Shown: in pieces, positions 38,640 to 51,100 of the stretch | Layout: every line of letters begins with the position of its first letter | Numbering within the stretch: the stretch's first letter is position 1 | DNA from: Eremophila alpestris peregrina | Lineage: Eukaryota; Chordata; Aves; Passeriformes; Alaudidae | Length of the DNA stretch: 64,000 nucleotides | Direction: 5' to 3' | NCBI GenBank assembly: GCA_009792885.1 | Contig: WMCF01000015.1 | Location: forward strand, 9,159,750-9,223,749 | Notes under the pieces: generated by a model | Told to the model about the DNA's origin: nothing | What the model saw: only the letters and a program-made list of their open reading frames with translations | Databases searched by the model: none | Program-made: the position numbers and the translations under genes

Positions 38640-38760
38640 AAGAGCATCTGGACAATGTCACAGAATTTAGTTTTAGGTAGTCCGGCAAGAATCGGGGGGT
38701 TGGACTCAATATTTATGGTTCCGTTCCAACTTGATATATTCCAGGATTCTATGACTGTAA
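38640..38760 (+). mobile_element. CR1 LINE 3' tail
   Basis: 'aatttagttttaggtagtcc', 'ggggggttggactcaatatt', 'ggttccgttccaacttgata' and 'ccaggattctatgactgtaa' form a sense CR1 end, about 320 bp downstream of another in the same orientation. Confidence 0.82.
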
Positions 38761-41209
38761 TTTAATTAAAGCATCTTTCATCTCACCATTAGCAATATTT
38801 GATTCCTCTAGTCATATTTTTTTAAAGTAGGCAAGGAAGTCCTTTACAGAGTGGATTTAAACCACTATATAGTTACTGTTACCTTTCTCTAGAAAGTGGG
38901 AGAAACCAGGAATATAAAATTATGAATAAAGTGATATTTGGATATATTTTTATACATAAAAATATTTTTAATGTCTGAGTAATTAATTTCAGACATTTAT
39001 ATGAAAATTATTATACTATCAGTTTTGTTTAGACATTTCAATTTAACTTTTAAAAACCCAAACATGTACTATTTTAGAGTATAATACTTTGCAATGCAGT
39101 AATTGTCCTAGTATTGAATATGAAAAAATGACAATTTTCTTAAAGCAAGCTCTGGGAAGAGGTAGTTTTTCTATTTCTTCTATTATAGTCTAAAATGGCT
39201 CACATATTTAGTTTGAAACTCTTAGGAGTTTGCCTAACCCATAGCCCAGTAGATGCAAGGTTGCTTTGACTCTGGTTTCACAGGCGTCACCAAAAACAAA
39301 GCAGAGCATGTGCTCCTGGAAGAGGTGTCCATGCTCATGGGCACAGTGGCCACACACAGGCAGAAGACATTACCTTACAAGCACCCACATGAATGTGAGT
39401 GGCACTGATGGCTCTGTCCTGTTCCTTGCCTGTAGCTGATCAGGAGGGAAGTGTAATAGTGGAACTTATGTAGGCATGTACAAGCAAAGTATCAATTGCA
39501 CCAATAACTGGCCAGTAGCTAGCCTCAGACCCCCAGCCTCCCCAGTCACCAGCACCTGGACATACTCTTCAACTTAAGGGTACTCATATCTCTTCTCATT
39601 TCCTGCAGAACCACAGAATAGCATCATGAAGAATGAGCGTGTACAAGCAACTTCAAATGACAGAAAACCATAAAAATAATAATATGCCCCAAACTCCATC
39701 AATATGATCTCCCTCTTGGATGTACTTTGTCTTATTATTTTTTTGCTTGTTATGTTTAGACAAGATTGGTAATTTATTTTCCATTTAATCCTCTGACATC
39801 ATTGATAACATGCACACAAATAGAACTTTTGAAAGTGAAGCTGCTCAGGCTTCTCAATCCCTAATCCAAAAGCTGTTGTTATCAATGGCAAGATTTCCAA
39901 TACTTTCCAATAATTTCCAACTATTTCAACATGCTTTAGATCAAGCACTCTTTTTTGGGTTTAGTAAACTAAATTTATGCATCATTTATCCTCAGATAAA
40001 ATGCCTTATTAAGACTGGAAAAAGACATTAGTCAGTTTTGTGTCTGTTGACCTTCAGGTAATCATAAAAAAACCCAAAAGCAAACAAAAAAAAAGCCACC
40101 AAAACAAACAAACCCAAACTCTTCAGAAGTGAAACTGTAAAATCCAAGTATCATGAAATTTTTGAGAGGAGTGGGTGGTAACACAGATATACATTGTAGC
40201 TTTGACATTCATTCAAGGTCGAAATAATAAAAAAGAAAAATATAATTATAACCTCTGCATGTAGGTGGACAGTGAAATATCTGTCTATTTATTTGTTCAC
40301 AAGCAGTAAACAGGTTTTCAGAATATCAATCTTTGTGCATGTTTAGATGGTTTAATAAATTATGAGGATAACACAATAGAAGTAAATATCAATACATTAT
40401 TTTTTTCTGATATATATCAATATCAGAAGATATAATTATTTTTGAAACTGACTGTATAAAAAGAAATTATTCAATCCTGCAGAATCTCACTATGGACTTG
40501 ATAAATTGTTCCAGTTATAAATCACAGTCTTCATCAATGTCACAAAGACAGAAAGCTGAGAATAACCAGTGTTTTCTTTCTTGCACAGTGTTCGATTTCC
40601 TGTTTAGGTTTAATGTATTCAGATCTACCTGGTTTATCCTAAATACCCAGTTCTAGGAGAGTCATTGTATTCAGTAAGTTATTTATAGACCTACTAAATA
40701 AACCAAGATGAAAATTCCAGAGTAAATTACTTGGTTCTTCAATAATTTTTCATATTTAGATGAATGTGCCTGTTCATGTAGGTAGTTTTTATCACTTTCT
40801 ATATGGGTAAATGAGAGTGACTACTTATATTTAGAGTCTTTAATATATATGCTAAAGTTAAGAGAAATAATCTCAAAACTTGAGTTTTGCTATTCTGTTA
40901 TCTAGATGAAGACTAATCAATTAGAGTTGTTTTCCACACTTAGAATTTACACTGCACACCAACTAAGGCATACCAATCAGGTTAACAGACTGAATGCATA
41001 TTTTCTCTTTGTTACCCAGTTTCTGAGCTTTTCAATCAAAGGTGGTGAGCAAAGGAATCTCTATACCGCCCCAGGCTCATCAGAACATCTAAAACTATAT
41101 GCAGAGCAACACTATATGACAATTATTATGCAGTTCTTGAACCTATTAAAATAGCAATCACAGGAAATTTTAAATAATTAATATTTCCTATACTGCAAGA
41201 ACTTACCTT
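38761..41209. other. Non-coding stretch
   Basis: No clear gene is seen. Positions 39240-39560 are less AT-rich than the surroundings and may be an old repeat I cannot name. The frame at 40906-41154 (82 codons) begins after a splice-acceptor-like CTAG but has no recognisable domain. Confidence 0.4.
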
Positions 41210-41600
41210 TTTAAATCGTAGAAACAGAGGTTTGAGGAGAGATCTTGCAACTGCCTAGACCTCCTTTTTGGAGAAGACTAGGAGAATAGTGAAGACTTAG
41301 CCAAATTCTTCTCAAAGGTGCACCATGGGAGCAGCAGTAGACAAAAGAACACAGAACACAGAAATTCCTGAGTTGAGGATTTTTAAATTTTTTTTAACTT
41401 GTAATTATTGTTTTTATTATTTTAAATTCTTTTTCAATTCTTTTTTCACATTTTTACTAAAAGCAAGTGATATAGCGGAACAGGTTGCTGAAAGAGTTGG
41501 TGGAATCTTAGTTCCTGCAGCTTTTCCGAATTTAGCTGGCCAAGTTGCCGAGCAACCTGATATAACTGCATGTCTTCCAACCCAAATTATTCTATTATTA
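41210..41600 (+). mobile_element. Old CR1 LINE 3' part
   Basis: Diverged but collinear with sense CR1: 'tttgaggagagatcttgcaa', 'ttcttctcaaaggtgcacca', then an AT-expanded patch, then 'tagcggaacaggttgctgaa', 'agagttggtggaatcttagt' and 'gccgagcaacctgatataac'. The 128-codon frame 41325-41711 (with AEQVAERVGGILVPA) is therefore a CR1 by-product, not a host protein. Confidence 0.65.
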
Positions 41601-41771
41601 TATATACAAATAAAGAAATGCACACACACACACAAATATATTAATCACATATATATAATTCTCTTTTTAAAGTATATGAAAGATTTTATAAGAGCTGGTG
41701 TGTTTCTATAAGGATGTCTGAGTCGTTTTAATTGTTACTTGAACTTCCATCGCTCTCCCAAGGATTCTGAG

Positions 41772-41858
41772 GAACAATGGATTACATCTTTGATTTAGAC
41801 AGAGGTTTTATTATATCCGCTATGAACAGGGTTTTGCAATTGCATCTATTTGTTTCAG
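41772..41858 (+). CDS. Candidate coding exon 1 of an unrecognised gene
   Basis: This is an open segment of 87 bases after an AG (pyrimidine-containing run 'cttccatcgctctcccaagg' just before it) and ending in TTTCAG followed by the donor-like GTAATC. With two leading bases it reads TMDYIFDLDRGF, then 16 more residues ending LFVS, and leaves one base, so phases are 1 in and 1 out. The single G joins TT of the next segment to make Val. An ATG at 41777 has A at -3 and G at +4, so this could also be the first coding exon. A nearer acceptor after 'gatttagacag' is an alternative. No family is recognised. No RNA evidence is available, so this is inference. Confidence 0.3.
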
Positions 41859-42094
41859 GTAATCTCTGAATCTTATTTATGTAATCAATGAAATAGAATA
41901 AATGCAAGTAAGAGATAATGCTGGTTTTACCTTTTTGCTATGATTGACAGCTAGCCAACCAGGATATTATGAGGCTGTTTGTAGTTTGCTATAGCTAACT
42001 CAGCTGTCTTCATCTTCCAAATAAAATGCATGTTGCTAATGGTCACTGAAACTTGTTTAATGGATCAAAAAAATTTAACAATCAACATTTACAG

Positions 42095-42270
42095 TTAATT
42101 TCAACTGTCCAAACATGGGGTATGTAGTGCCATTTATGACACCTCAGGGAATTCAAGATATTCAAATAGACTTATCATCTATGATACATATTTCTAGATT
42201 TATAGAAGATCTGCTTTGTTCTGTAACACCAGCTGGGGGTCAAGGAAGAGATACTGTGACATTTAAAAAG
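42095..42270 (+). CDS. Candidate coding exon 2 of an unrecognised gene
   Basis: The segment follows TTTACAG and ends AAAAAG before GTATTT. It is 176 bases, phase 1 in and 0 out, with 58 uninterrupted codons. Residue patches include NFNCPNMGYVVPFMTPQG, IDLSSMIHISRFIEDLL and TPAGGQGRDTVTFKK, a mix that looks more like real protein than translated AT-rich DNA. Its phases fit both neighbouring candidates (41772-41858 and 43346-43459). The acceptor's pyrimidine tract is poor. I do not recognise the domain. It may be a live gene, a decayed gene or a chance frame. Confidence 0.4.
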
Positions 42271-43345
42271 GTATTTAACAACTATGTATGAGTAATTGAA
42301 CCAGTCCTTTAAGGAGAAATTACCCTTACCTGAGCTTTAAATGTCGTAATTTACAACTAGTCATATTACACTCCTTTAATAAACAGCAGAGAAAAATCAA
42401 GAACTATTATACTGAGTTTAATCTGTCTAAAAGCAGGTAACCACTCATAACCATTCATCACAAAGAGATGAATCGTGTCTTGGAAGATCATAAGATAGTC
42501 AGATTTTCATGATGAGGTGCAATGTAGCTATATATATCTAGTATGTGATCTGATATGTATTTGGAGAATATTTGTAAGCCATTTCTAGTATCTGAGATTT
42601 AAATATGTTTTTTTTTTTTCAATCAGATAAACACAAAGCAGTTTGCTAAAAACTTTTCTTAGTTCTGTAACTGTTTTGTGAATTTTACCAGTTTTCTACA
42701 CTTCACTCATAGGACAAAATTTTCCTTAGCATACTGAAATTGTCTACAACAGAGAGAAAGGGATAAGAGGGACTGTTCTGGGGCCACAGGAGATATCCTC
42801 CTTCTAGTTAGGGAAAAACATAAGCAAGACCAAACATAAATTGTCTCACAGTCTCAAACAATCTTTGTTTGAGATCTCAAAAGAAAAAAAAAAAAAAAAC
42901 AAAAACATATATACTTAAGAAAGCTGTTGAGTTTGAGATGATGAGATCAGACTATCACTGTCATGCATGCCATTATTTAACCAGTGGGAATTTTAGTATT
43001 AGCCTTAGTGTTGTTAAATATATTCCATCTACTGGAATTTGAGATCACAGCTACAGTCAGTAGTGAATTTTTTCAAAACATTGTGATTCACTGAAATTTT
43101 GCCACTGTCCCATGGATTTTAACAGTGTCAGACTATTTTACATAACATTTGGTTAAATTTTCCTTTCAAATTTTCCAGCTGAGGAATTACATGGACTTTG
43201 AGCAGTCAAAGACTTCTTGCTAGTATAATTAAGACTGTTAAATTACCTTGCCTACTACAATGTGAGAGCTAAAGTGTATTATAAGATATAATGTAAATGA
43301 AATATTATTTTCTACATTGTTTTACATTTTACCCTTCTTTCTTAG

Positions 43346-43459
43346 AAATCAGACCCAAAACCATATGATACAGACTATGTAATGTTATATATGATCTTCA
43401 GTGACCAAAATAATAACCTGGAAACCAGGCCTTATGTGTCTAGGAATATATTAAAATAA
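43346..43459 (+). CDS. Candidate terminal exon with stop codon
   Basis: A good acceptor (TTTTACCCTTCTTTCTTAG) precedes 37 codons and a TAA at 43457-43459, in phase 0 as required by the segment at 42095-42270. The translation starts KSDPKPYDTDYVMLYMIF and ends SRNILK. AATAAA at 43588-43593 could serve as its polyadenylation signal, giving a short 3' untranslated part. Together with the two upstream segments it encodes about 124 residues (123 if the ATG at 41777 is the start). No known family was recognised, and more exons may exist upstream. Confidence 0.37.
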   Translation, partial: KSDPKPYDTDYVMLYMIFSDQNNNLETRPYVSRNILK

Positions 43460-43587
43460 CAGTTCATCACAGCTTTGGAGAAGTGCATATTCTATATGCT
43501 TCTGTTCTGGAAAGCTGGCAGGTATCTTTTATTCCTTTTATTGAGTATTACCTAGTGTTTTAGGGGATGCAGGGAGGAATTCTAAGA

Positions 43588-43593
43588 AATAAA
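43588..43593 (+). terminator. Possible polyadenylation signal AATAAA
   Basis: This canonical hexamer lies 129 bases after the TAA of the candidate terminal exon. Such hexamers are common in AT-rich DNA, so it supports the gene model only weakly. Confidence 0.3.
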
Positions 43594-43599
43594 GCTTCT

Positions 43600-45254
43600 T
43601 CGCAGTGTGGCCACAGAACCTAAATAGAAACGAATCCTTTTCATTTTGACAGTATAATCCCAGGGGAAAAAAAAAAAACAAAACACCTTTTTTTTTTTTC
43701 TTTGTTTTCTTTTTTTCCTCCAAGATATTTTTGGTAGACATTTCTTGAAGTTACATGAAAGTAGAAGGCTTTTGTCTGTATTTATTGAAAACAGTGCTAA
43801 CACAATTAAATCAAATTCACAAATACTCAGCTTGAGTTATTGAAATTTAATTAGAACTGACAGCTGTGTCTGGTCTTTGGACAAAAATATGCATGGAGTT
43901 TTGAGTAAGAATTAGAAAGGAGGAGGTGAGAGAAAACTGCATGACTGTGCTTCAAAAAAGGGATTTCAGAACAATTGTGTCTTTTTAAATCAACAACCTC
44001 CTCTAGACTTCCCTGCCCCAATTTCTGTGTTCATATCTTTGGAATAAAATCCTAAGTAGTAAGGTTATCACATACATACTAGTGTCTTCCGTGTTATACA
44101 GTATCACATCACCCTATCTAATCTTCATAAGATATAGAATTAATATATGTAAAAGTAATTTAGTGTTAATTTAGATAAATACAATGGATACCATGAGGAA
44201 CCTTTGTTATTTTTCTAGATTTTGTCTACTTTATTAAAAAAAATTATATCTTGCATCTTAAAAAATTAACATGGGCTATATTCATGTCAGGTTGATATTG
44301 AATCAAACATGTTTCTGGAAATATAGAATGTGAATACTTTTAATGAGGTTTCAGTCATAGAATGATAAATTCATTGTGACAAAAGGCACATGCTTGCCTG
44401 TGGTGAAAAAGCTAATGTCATTCATTTTATGAATAGATGGTATGTAAGAAATCTACAGTGCAATTCTTATTTTATTTGGAAAGTTCTTAAAATGACTGTC
44501 AGTGTTAAAAATAGTAAGCAGCCAACTTCTTTAGTTTCATTTGAGTTGTAGATCAGGTAGTTAAACAACAGGATCCTAGTCACAGTTACCTGTCCTAAGA
44601 AAATATCTGAGTGTTCATTTAATGAAAGTTATCCATTCTTGCACCTAAACTTCAGAGTATGCAAAGCCTAATGCTAGCTTCTAGTTAATTTATTCATTAT
44701 TTATACACTGCTATTTTAAGATTATGATAGGACAGCCATTTTCATGTATCCTGACTGTCTATCATGTGGACATTTTTGTCTTGAAGTCAGTCAGACACAT
44801 AATCCATTCAGCAGGTCTGAGACTCTAAGGAAGTGCCTTTGAGAATTTATCACAGTCAGGGGCAGCATATCTGTCTAAATTCCTGGTATCCTTTCACACA
44901 CTTTCTCTGGTCTATTTTCTCCTTTGTCTTTCACATACAGAGTAGATTTTCCTCATTTAATTTGATGACCTACCCAATCACTTACTGAGTTTTTGTGATT
45001 TATTTTCTTGGTGGTGTCTACTCTCACATGGTGTTCCTTGCCTTCTTCTTTCTCCCATTCAGAGAGGGAGACTATGTTCCTGTTCCTCTGAAGAAGTAGC
45101 TCTAATGTCTTGTCACTTTTGGTGGAAGCCCACTGAAGGGATTATGTGGGAAGGATAATCTTTCAGTCTTTCAACACTATCTCTAAATCTTTCTGAAGCA
45201 AAATTTCTATTACCTCTGCCTCACTCTCTAGACACAATGGGAACAGAATTATTG
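43600..45254. other. AT-rich non-coding stretch
   Basis: Nothing recognisable beyond A/T runs near 43668-43710. The 67- and 73-codon minus-strand frames there are lysine/phenylalanine translations of those runs. Confidence 0.45.
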
Positions 45255-45478
45255 TATCATGGAATAGTTTGAGTTAGAATGGACCTTCAAAGATCGTCTA
45301 GTCCCAATCCTCCTGCAATGGGCAGGGGCATCTTTTACTAGACCAAATTGTTCAAAGCCCCTGTCCAACACTTCTTTGAACAGTTCTAAGAATGGGGCAT
45401 CTACAACATCTCTGGGTACCCTGCTTCAATGTCTTACCACAGTTTCAGCTGAATCTGGCACTTTTTCACTGAAATTAT
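45255..45478 (-). mobile_element. CR1 LINE 3' part
   Basis: The plus strand shows an antisense CR1: 'catggaatagtttgagttag', 'tctagtcccaatcctcctgc', 'aatgggcaggggcatctttt', 'actagaccaaattgttcaaa' and 'tctctgggtaccctgcttca'. It is 5'-truncated after about 225 bp. Confidence 0.88.
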
Positions 45479-47437
45479 AAATGTGTAAGAACTAGGATGA
45501 TGAAAGAGGCAAGAGCTAAAACAAAAATACTAATTCCTTTAAAGTGACAGTTAAATGTGTCCTGCCTCTTGCCCATGTGACATCTTGCTTGAGACGCCAT
45601 GTAATTCTAATACCAGAGTTGTACCATTAGGTAGAGAGGGCTTTTAAAAGTTTGCTGTGCCTTCACCATTGAATGGTAGAAGAAAATATGCACAGGTCTG
45701 TGGCATAGTGTCAGTCAAAAACCTGAGGGCCAGCTTGCAAGCTGAAGTTACAGGGTAGTTAAGATCACACTTATGCAGCCCCTGCACTGCACGTAGGTAC
45801 CATGGAAAAGTTCTGTGGGTCACTGGTTTTCAAACCTGCTTGCAGCTGAATCTCAGGTCAATCCCAGGTGGCATCATGGCAATGATAAGCAATCTACCTG
45901 TTTGGCTGTGGATTTTAATGGAACTGGTGAAGAGCACTGCAGAAATAGCCAATTTCCTGTGAGTGTTGGGTGGAATTCTGGTGCTCTACATATTATTTTT
46001 TTAAGCTTTTCAAAAAAAGGAGGCGATTTTAGTTAATTTGTTAGCTCCTGTGGATTCAGCTGTATTAAAGGTAACAACTATATTAAGCTTACTAGCTCTG
46101 TTCTTTATATCCTATGCTAAGACCTTGTTTCATAAGATGTCAGTCTATTAACTATAAAAGAAGACTATTTTTAAAAATTACATAGTGCTAACTGTTAAGT
46201 AGCTTAAACCTTGTAGCATAAATCCAGTGTTTTATGTCAAAAGATACAGGGGTAAATCTGAAAATTGGCTGAAATACCTTTCTCTTATTAAGAAAGGTTT
46301 GCATTGTTCTTCTAAGCTTGTATTCAGTATTTTTTTAGAAAAAAATATAAACAAAACATTTTATTAACTTTTTTAAGCTAAGTTGCCTTAAAACAGATTT
46401 TTATATGCTAAAATTTTTAAAAAAAAGGAAAAATGAGCTAGTAAAAATCAGTATAATCAACATGAAATTGAGAACCACTTTTTTCAAGATGTATCTGGCT
46501 TGAAACATGCTATGAACAGTGCATTTCAGAGAGTGACTGGCTTCTTTTATAGCTCAAGAAAATACAAAATATATATAAAGAAAGAATATTTGGTGTAGTT
46601 TAATGCTTTCAGCTAATGGACTTATTAAATTGCATTAAATTTAATATTTATTATTAAATATGGAGACTCCTGTGCTTATTTAAAAGTTTGCTTGAACATG
46701 GTTTTAATGTTTGTTACAACAATGGCACTAAAATTCACATTTTAATAACCTTAATACTTGTCAGAGAATTACCACTAATGATAACAAACATTATACTTCA
46801 ACTAGTCATTTCCCACATTTTTCTGCCTGAATTTTTAATTTTTTTCCACATATCATGCTTGTTTTGGCATAGATTCAAAACTATTTTTTTGGGCAAATGG
46901 AATGTCTCATATGCTTATTTTTTAAATATGATGGTGGACCTCTGATCTCAACCACAAAACATGTGATTAGACTGAACAGAAGGTCAGAAATCATTACTGA
47001 CTTCAGTAATAATTGCAGAATCTGAGCCAGACTAGCAGTTTTGTAAAGTATATTAAATCTGATCCTAACTCAGTAAAGTCAAAGTTCTATCACCTTCAAT
47101 AAGATCCAGATCAAGTTTTGAGAAATGATTTGTTTTGACCTGGTAATAGTGCCATGTGTTAGAGAAGACACCTAAGGAGGATTATGTTAAATAGGTTAAT
47201 ACAAATGGAAAAGATACATTTTTTATGTGTATTCTAGACATTTGCACAATGCTAGATATCAGTATTCTCATTCATATTACATGGTAACTTACTGCTCATA
47301 CAACTCCTCTTAGAGTCAGAGAGTAGCATAAATGCACCTGCTTTTGCATCTAAGGCAAGCCTGAATGTTGACATTCAAGGGAATTTTCCAGCAATACACT
47401 GATTGAAATTATTAATGAAGGACTCCTCTATTGTCAT
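45479..47437. other. AT-rich non-coding stretch
   Basis: No transposon or gene is recognised. Frames at 45815-46036 (73 codons) and 46688-46945 (85 codons) lack domains or splice context that I trust. Confidence 0.45.
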
Positions 47438-48163
47438 TGTCAAGGCGGTCATGACACGAACGAAGCAGAGACCACAAGCAGTCTCCCATTTTGCTAGTTG
47501 GTGGCTCACCTAATTCCAGGTGTCTTGATAGGAGAAAATCAGGTCCGGACCTCCCTGTGGCTTTCACTGGCCACTCTCAGCTACACCAACGCCGCCTCCC
47601 CCACTACGTCCCAGTGGGTCACTGTGGTAGTCAAGATGGTCCAAACACACAAACTACTTCCTTAAAAACTTCTAGGGGCTCCAAGTGTCAGGACTTTATT
47701 ATCTATCAGTCTTTCATATCAATCAGAAGGCTTCAGGCACCAACTCCTTGCTATTTAACAGTCTCTATCTTATTTCCCAAAGGCAGCTCCAGGCAGCTCT
47801 CAGGGTCTGTCCATTTATGCCAGCAGCCAGTCAGTCAGTTCTCCTTCTTCTCTCTTCCTTCTCACAGCACCAGCTCGCTCCAGCCTGGCCCTGGCCCAGC
47901 CCCTGTCCTTGTCCTTGTCAGTTCCTGGTACAAAGTCTTACCTTATCTGCCCCTTGGACTACCTCTTGTCCCTGGGTCTTCACAGCACAGCAGCAGACTT
48001 CAACTGAGCTGCAACCCAACCAACCAAAGCCCTCCCAGCCAGCTCACTCTTTATCACACCCATAGCTGGGAGAGCAAGGCTGTTCCTACTCTAGGATAAT
48101 TAACACAGCTGCAATGCATCAGAGGTAAGATTACCTTTAGTACTAACTCTTTGTTTCCCCACA
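47438..48163 (-). mobile_element. Avian ERV solo LTR, about 0.73 kb
   Basis: Read on the minus strand it starts TGTGGGGAAACAAAGAG and continues 'cagctgtgttaattatccta' and 'ctcccagctatgggtgtgat'. An AATAAAG signal lies before 'tcctgacacttgg' (47700 region), and the end is CCGCCTTGACA. TG...CA borders fit. A target duplication is not evident (GTCAT versus CTCTT), so the ends are provisional. A 202-codon frame (47491-48099) and a 126-codon frame run antisense through it. They are proline/serine/leucine-rich because of the LTR's base composition and are not considered genes. Confidence 0.75.
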
Positions 48164-51100
48164 CTCTTTACCTATCTTACTACGCTCTATGGCTTGTTAA
48201 CCTGGCAAACCAAAGAGCCTGCTAGGCTGAGTACTCTCTGAATACCCTGAATATTGCTTAAAGTACCCATAGTCATTTTCTTGAAAGAAAGAAGACACGC
48301 ACAAACACCTAGAAAAAGGATGGGTAGCTGAACTTCTTACCTTCTGAACATTATTTTTGTGGTTTTAGCCCTGAAAAAAAAAGTAACTGGTTTTACTTTG
48401 CCCTTCAGATAGAAAAGGACTCAGACATTTTGTCTTACATTTCAATCTGCCCTGCACTACTGTCATTCAGTAGCTTAAATTTTTAAATTGACTGCTGGAA
48501 ATAGTAGATATGGATTTATTGTCACTCTTCAACCTTCCGTGTTTCGATAACAGATAGATTTGATTACTATTAAATAATGGGTAATATATGCTGCTTTTTA
48601 GAGGATATGGTAAGGTTTGTAAAAGGATTTGGGGCTTTTGGGGGCTGGGTTTATTGGGTTTTTTTTCAGTTTCATTTTCCATTTAATATTTAGTTGTTTT
48701 TGAGATAAATCAGTTAATTCTCTTCAGTGTTTTTTATAATCAGCTTAGCTAGTCTTTACAAAATAATGACCCATATGTTTAAATGTACCATGGTTAAAAC
48801 TTGCTTGGTCTGACTTCCTTATATTTGGGGCAGTGATGTCTAGAGGCAATTTAGTTCATGATAATTTCAGAAACAATGTCAGTGTTAAAAAAAGACCCAT
48901 AATAGATGCTCTTTCTGGGTTATCTTTTTTGTGTTTCTGTAGTACAATAATTTGTTTAACCAAGTTGGTTGCATTTCACAACTGAAAGCTTTGCTAAATA
49001 TTTTAAGCAAATACTGAACAAGAGTTTTTGTTTCTATGAAAACAATTCTTGATCAACTTGTAATCAGTCATTCTTAAAGTATATTTTAAGCTACATACAA
49101 ATGTAAATGTCTTAATTTGCTGCATACGAAAATTGAAACATAAAGTAATATCAAAAGTTCAGTCTGTATATAGCTATAATGTATCATATTGTATTAATAG
49201 TGTTTTGATTATCAATTTGCATAAATTCAAGGTAGCACAATGTCTTTAATCAAAAGTGATATTTTTCCTGAAGTTTCCTCCTTTTCTGCAGCTTCTCTCA
49301 AGGCAGATATACATGCAGAACAAACACGCTTTATTTCCAGCTGACATTTAAGACACACTTTTGCCTTTTGTATTTTTCTGCTTGAATAAAGCGGTTACCC
49401 AATAAAATAACAGAATTTTTTCAATCTCAGTCTTGCTGTGTTTCTTTAGAACTATAACTGAAACTCTCAGAAAAAATGAAAGTAAGAAAAATAGCACACT
49501 ACAGATTGCAGAATAATTGGTGTTGGGAAAAAAGGTAGAGGATGAAATATTTTAAAATACCTAGCTTTTTTAAAAAATATACAGCTGAAGTGTAAGCCTA
49601 TGTCTTTCTTATAAAAAAAGTGATAGAAAAAAAAATCAAAACTACTGAGAATTTTATACTGTGAGTTGTACTCTATTTTTAAAGACCAAGAGCCTTATCA
49701 TGCTGTGAAGTTAATTGCAAAATCCTTTTGACATTCATGAGAACAGATCTAGTCCTTGCTACACTCCGAATGACAGTGTCCTGAAATCAGCAACCACTGA
49801 TTTTTACCATCCCTTTTCTATATTTATCAAGAAGAGAAATTTAATTTTGAGTGTACTCAGGATAAGCCAAGTACTATTCATCCTTACTTTTTAAACTTCA
49901 ATATCTTTCTGAAAGTTCACTGATTAACAATATTTATATCACTATATGAAGTTATTTATGTCAACATAAGAAATTATCTGCACACACTTAAGTAAATCAA
50001 GGCAGAGCTGATCCATTTCTGCCATGTCCTCTCTTTCCTAGAAGACATTTTTAAAAAGTTCAGTGTTGAGTCCTCTCCTCAGCTTCTGAAATCTTTCCAC
50101 AATAGTACATTAAGTCAAATGACTCCCATCTGTCTGTGCATTTGTTTCTTTCACTCTTTTGTCTGTTTTTAATACCTACTGTGCGGTGAAAGTTAGCAGA
50201 TCATATTGGTGATATGAATGTTTGAGTCTATGGTACTCCCTTCTGCACAAAGTCTGTTTTCTACTGATTCAAATTTAAGCTTCTTCTCAGCTTAGGAAAA
50301 ACCCACATTTACTATCCAATTTTCATAAACTTTTCTTGCCTCTTGATGCATCCTTAGCTGTCACTCTGGAACATTTATATTAGCATTTACACATGTTATT
50401 TAAATATATCTTAATTCAGAAATACAAATGTGCAAGCATTTTTCTGGTTTATTTTGCTTCCCCTCTCCCCTTTCTGAGTGGATACATACAATTTTGACTA
50501 GTACAACTTAAAAATTGGAAATTATTTTATTGCTCATTCAGTAAGACATCTTTTTCATTAGTGCTTTATCACTTAAATATAACAATAAAGCCCATATTAC
50601 TGATTGGTGCTGTGCTGGGCAGACAAAGGACCTGTAACATGATTCTGAAAAATGTAATTGTGTCTGTTAGGGAGCAAACATCTGCAAACCTGCAGATGTA
50701 AAAAATCTGCAAATGTACAGTACTAATTTCGGATACAATATTATTCCTCAAATATTGAGAGGACTATATGGCATTTCCATTTCTAGTCTTTTAAATAACA
50801 ATAATTAATATTAAAATAATAAAGGGTAAGAGAATTACGAATAATTAAGCTAGCTTTCCTAGTACAGGATAAAGCCTTCTGTTACTTAGGCAAAAGATGG
50901 TATTTTAGCAAAACTGAGCATAATAGCAATGACAGATGCACTGCCTACTTTTCACACAACCCAGTCTCTGTTTACTCCCCAATAATACAAAAAATAACAG
51001 AAACAAGGTAACACACCCAAAGATTGGAAAGTTTAAAAGTTTTATTTGATTGGGTTTGTTTGTTTGTTTTTATTATTTTTTGAAATATCTAAAATATTAT

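Noticed and set aside
41325..41711. 128-codon frame with AEQVAERVGGILVPA that looked like an exon
   Set aside because: The nucleotides align collinearly with the CR1 3' region (gaacaggttgc...gttggtggaatc...gagcaacctg).
47491..48099. 202-codon plus-strand open frame
   Set aside because: It runs antisense through the minus-strand LTR at 47438-48163; its composition follows the GC-rich LTR and it has no domain.
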